Shown here: piece after piece, positions 4,570-5,323 of the stretch | Layout of the letters: each line of letters opens with the position of its first letter | Numbering within the stretch: the first letter of the stretch is position 1 | Origin: a bacterium | GTDB taxonomy: Bacteria > Bacteroidota > Bacteroidia > Bacteroidales > Muribaculaceae | Reading direction: 5' to 3' | Length of the DNA: 5,323 nucleotides | Assembly: GCA_004559845.1 (NCBI GenBank) | Contig: SFWW01000131.1 | Span: forward strand, 1-5,323 | Position numbers and translations under genes: made by a program | Notes under the pieces: model-generated | What the model was told of the DNA's origin: nothing | Database searches by the model: none | Seen by the model: only the letters and a program-made list of their open reading frames with translations

Positions 4570-5323
4570 CCAATCTCGGTAAGGTCACCCTTGATATTGG
4601 TGAAATTCTTCCACTGGCTCGCCGTCTGGTATGCACTCAGATACTTGGGTAGCACATGCAGGGTCCCATCTTTGGGCACGCCATAGAAAGCGTCCCACCC
4701 AGTGCTGACTTTTTCAGGATCGGGATAGGCATCAATCTTCGTCAAACCCCGGCAATCGTAGAACGCACTGTTGCCGATTGAGGTGACGGAGTTGGGGATG
4801 GTGAGGCTCGTCAGGCCGCTGCAATCGCGGAACGCACTGCTGCCGATTGAGGTGACGGAGTTGCCGATGGTGATGTTCGTCAGACCGCTGCAATATGAGA
4901 ACGCAAAGGCGCCGATTGAGGTGACGGAGTTGGGGATGTTGACGCTCGTCAAGCCGCTGCAACCGAAGAACGCCATGTCGCCGATTTCGGTGACGGAGTT
5001 GGTGATTATTGTATTTTTGATTGAGGTGACGGAGTTGGGAATGGTGACGCTCGTCAAGCCGCTACAACCATTGAACGCATTTTCGCCGATTGAGGTGACG
5101 GAGTTGCCGATGGTAACGCTCGTCAAACCGCTGCAATCGTAGAACGCATTTTCGCCGATTGAGGTGACGGAGTTGGGGATGTTGACGCTCGTCAAACCGC
5201 TGCAATCGTAGAACGCCTCGTTGCCGATTGAGGTGACGGGATATGAGATACCATCATAAGTGACCGACTTGGGGATGATGAGATGGCCTGTCGGCTCATT
5301 GCCTGACGGATAGCCCGCTACCG
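4545..5323 (-). CDS. BspA-like leucine-rich repeat surface protein, C-terminal part
   Basis: The gene enters from the right edge; its frame is open from 5321, so the N-terminus and start lie outside. The visible 258 residues begin with a non-repeat cap (about 1-28, including LIIPKSVTYDGISYPVTSIG), then eight LRR_5/BspA-type units (about 29-200) with consensus SVTSIGxxAFxxCSGLTSVTIPN, 23 residues each. Unit 4 (SVTSIKNTIITN) is cut to 12 residues. The tail (201-258) has YPDPEKVSTGWDAFYGVP and LPKYLSAYQTASQWKNFTNI, usual after these repeats. BspA-like proteins are secreted or surface-bound and mediate binding to host or bacterial ligands; the ligand here is unknown. A frameshift near 4567 gives a stop at 4547-4545 and detaches the dockerin-type tail. 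An alternative start at the TTG at 5195 would be internal to a repeat and is not credible. Confidence 0.9.
   Translation of the reverse strand, partial: VAGYPSGNEPTGHLIIPKSVTYDGISYPVTSIGNEAFYDCSGLTSVNIPNSVTSIGENAFYDCSGLTSVTIGNSVTSIGENAFNGCSGLTSVTIPNSVTSIKNTIITNSVTEIGDMAFFGCSGLTSVNIPNSVTSIGAFAFSYCSGLTNITIGNSVTSIGSSAFRDCSGLTSLTIPNSVTSIGNSAFYDCRGLTKIDAYPDPEKVSTGWDAFYGVPKDGTLHVLPKYLSAYQTASQWKNFTNIKGDLTEIGASTSMER
4730..5239 (-). repeat. 69-bp tandem coding repeats (LRR units)
   Basis: The LRR units are also DNA repeats of 69 bp. A core such as GATTGAGGTGACGGAGTTG (plus strand) recurs almost unchanged, and synonymous positions are conserved, suggesting recent duplication or gene conversion. One unit (4998-5033) is only 36 bp, an in-frame loss of 33 bp. 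Array length is likely to vary between strains. Confidence 0.85.

Noticed and set aside
4771..5142. Plus-strand open frame of 123 codons with internal repeats
   Set aside because: It is the antisense image of the LRR array and inherits its periodicity.
4730..5239. Regular 69-bp periodicity as a CRISPR-like array
   Set aside because: The period encodes 23-residue leucine-rich repeats in one open frame; there are no unique spacers between identical short repeats.

Overview
The window looks like a chromosomal stretch of a gut or oral Bacteroidota, most likely a Prevotella relative. The evidence is two promoters with the Bacteroidota -7 box TAnnTTTG, almost no Shine-Dalgarno sequences, a BspA-like leucine-rich repeat protein ending in a dockerin-type tail, and a set of redox and hydrolase genes of types common in Bacteroides and Prevotella. 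Every gene I can support is on the minus strand. The genus is an inference from gene style only.

Layout. Positions 1-142 hold the first 47 codons of a gene that leaves the window on the left and resembles the winged-helix start of AbiEi-type antitoxins. Its promoter (165-195) lies in a long two-part palindrome (168-230), which suggests an autoregulatory operator. Positions 231-445 hold no credible gene but contain a perfect 22-bp inverted repeat and smaller repeats. Positions 446-3564 form a four-gene minus-strand operon: exported alpha/beta hydrolase, then a cytoplasmic iron-sulfur-type FMN flavoprotein (4-bp ATGA overlap), then an exported carboxymuconolactone decarboxylase/cupin fusion (24-bp gap), then a flavodoxin with a lipoprotein signal (18-bp gap). 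A promoter at 3589-3619 fits the hydrolase start at 3564. Positions 3620-4318 are a 700-bp non-coding stretch full of short repeats: three different 9-bp tandem arrays, a 31-nt hairpin element present twice, and a 22-nt sequence also found at 234-255. A strong intrinsic terminator (4321-4367) ends the next transcript. Positions 4408-5323 are the 3' part of a secreted BspA-like protein gene whose C-terminal dockerin-type tail has been put out of frame by what looks like a one-base deletion.

How the genes may work together. Two flavin proteins, a cupin/CMD fusion and a hydrolase in one tight operon point to reductive or detoxifying chemistry on a small organic substrate, with three of the four products apparently directed out of the cytoplasm. 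The substrate cannot be read from the sequence. The AbiEi-like gene and the BspA-like gene are separate units. I found no RNA genes, CRISPR array or transposase. The most unusual items are the exported flavodoxin operon, the 9-bp repeat region, the dockerin frameshift and the palindromic operator.
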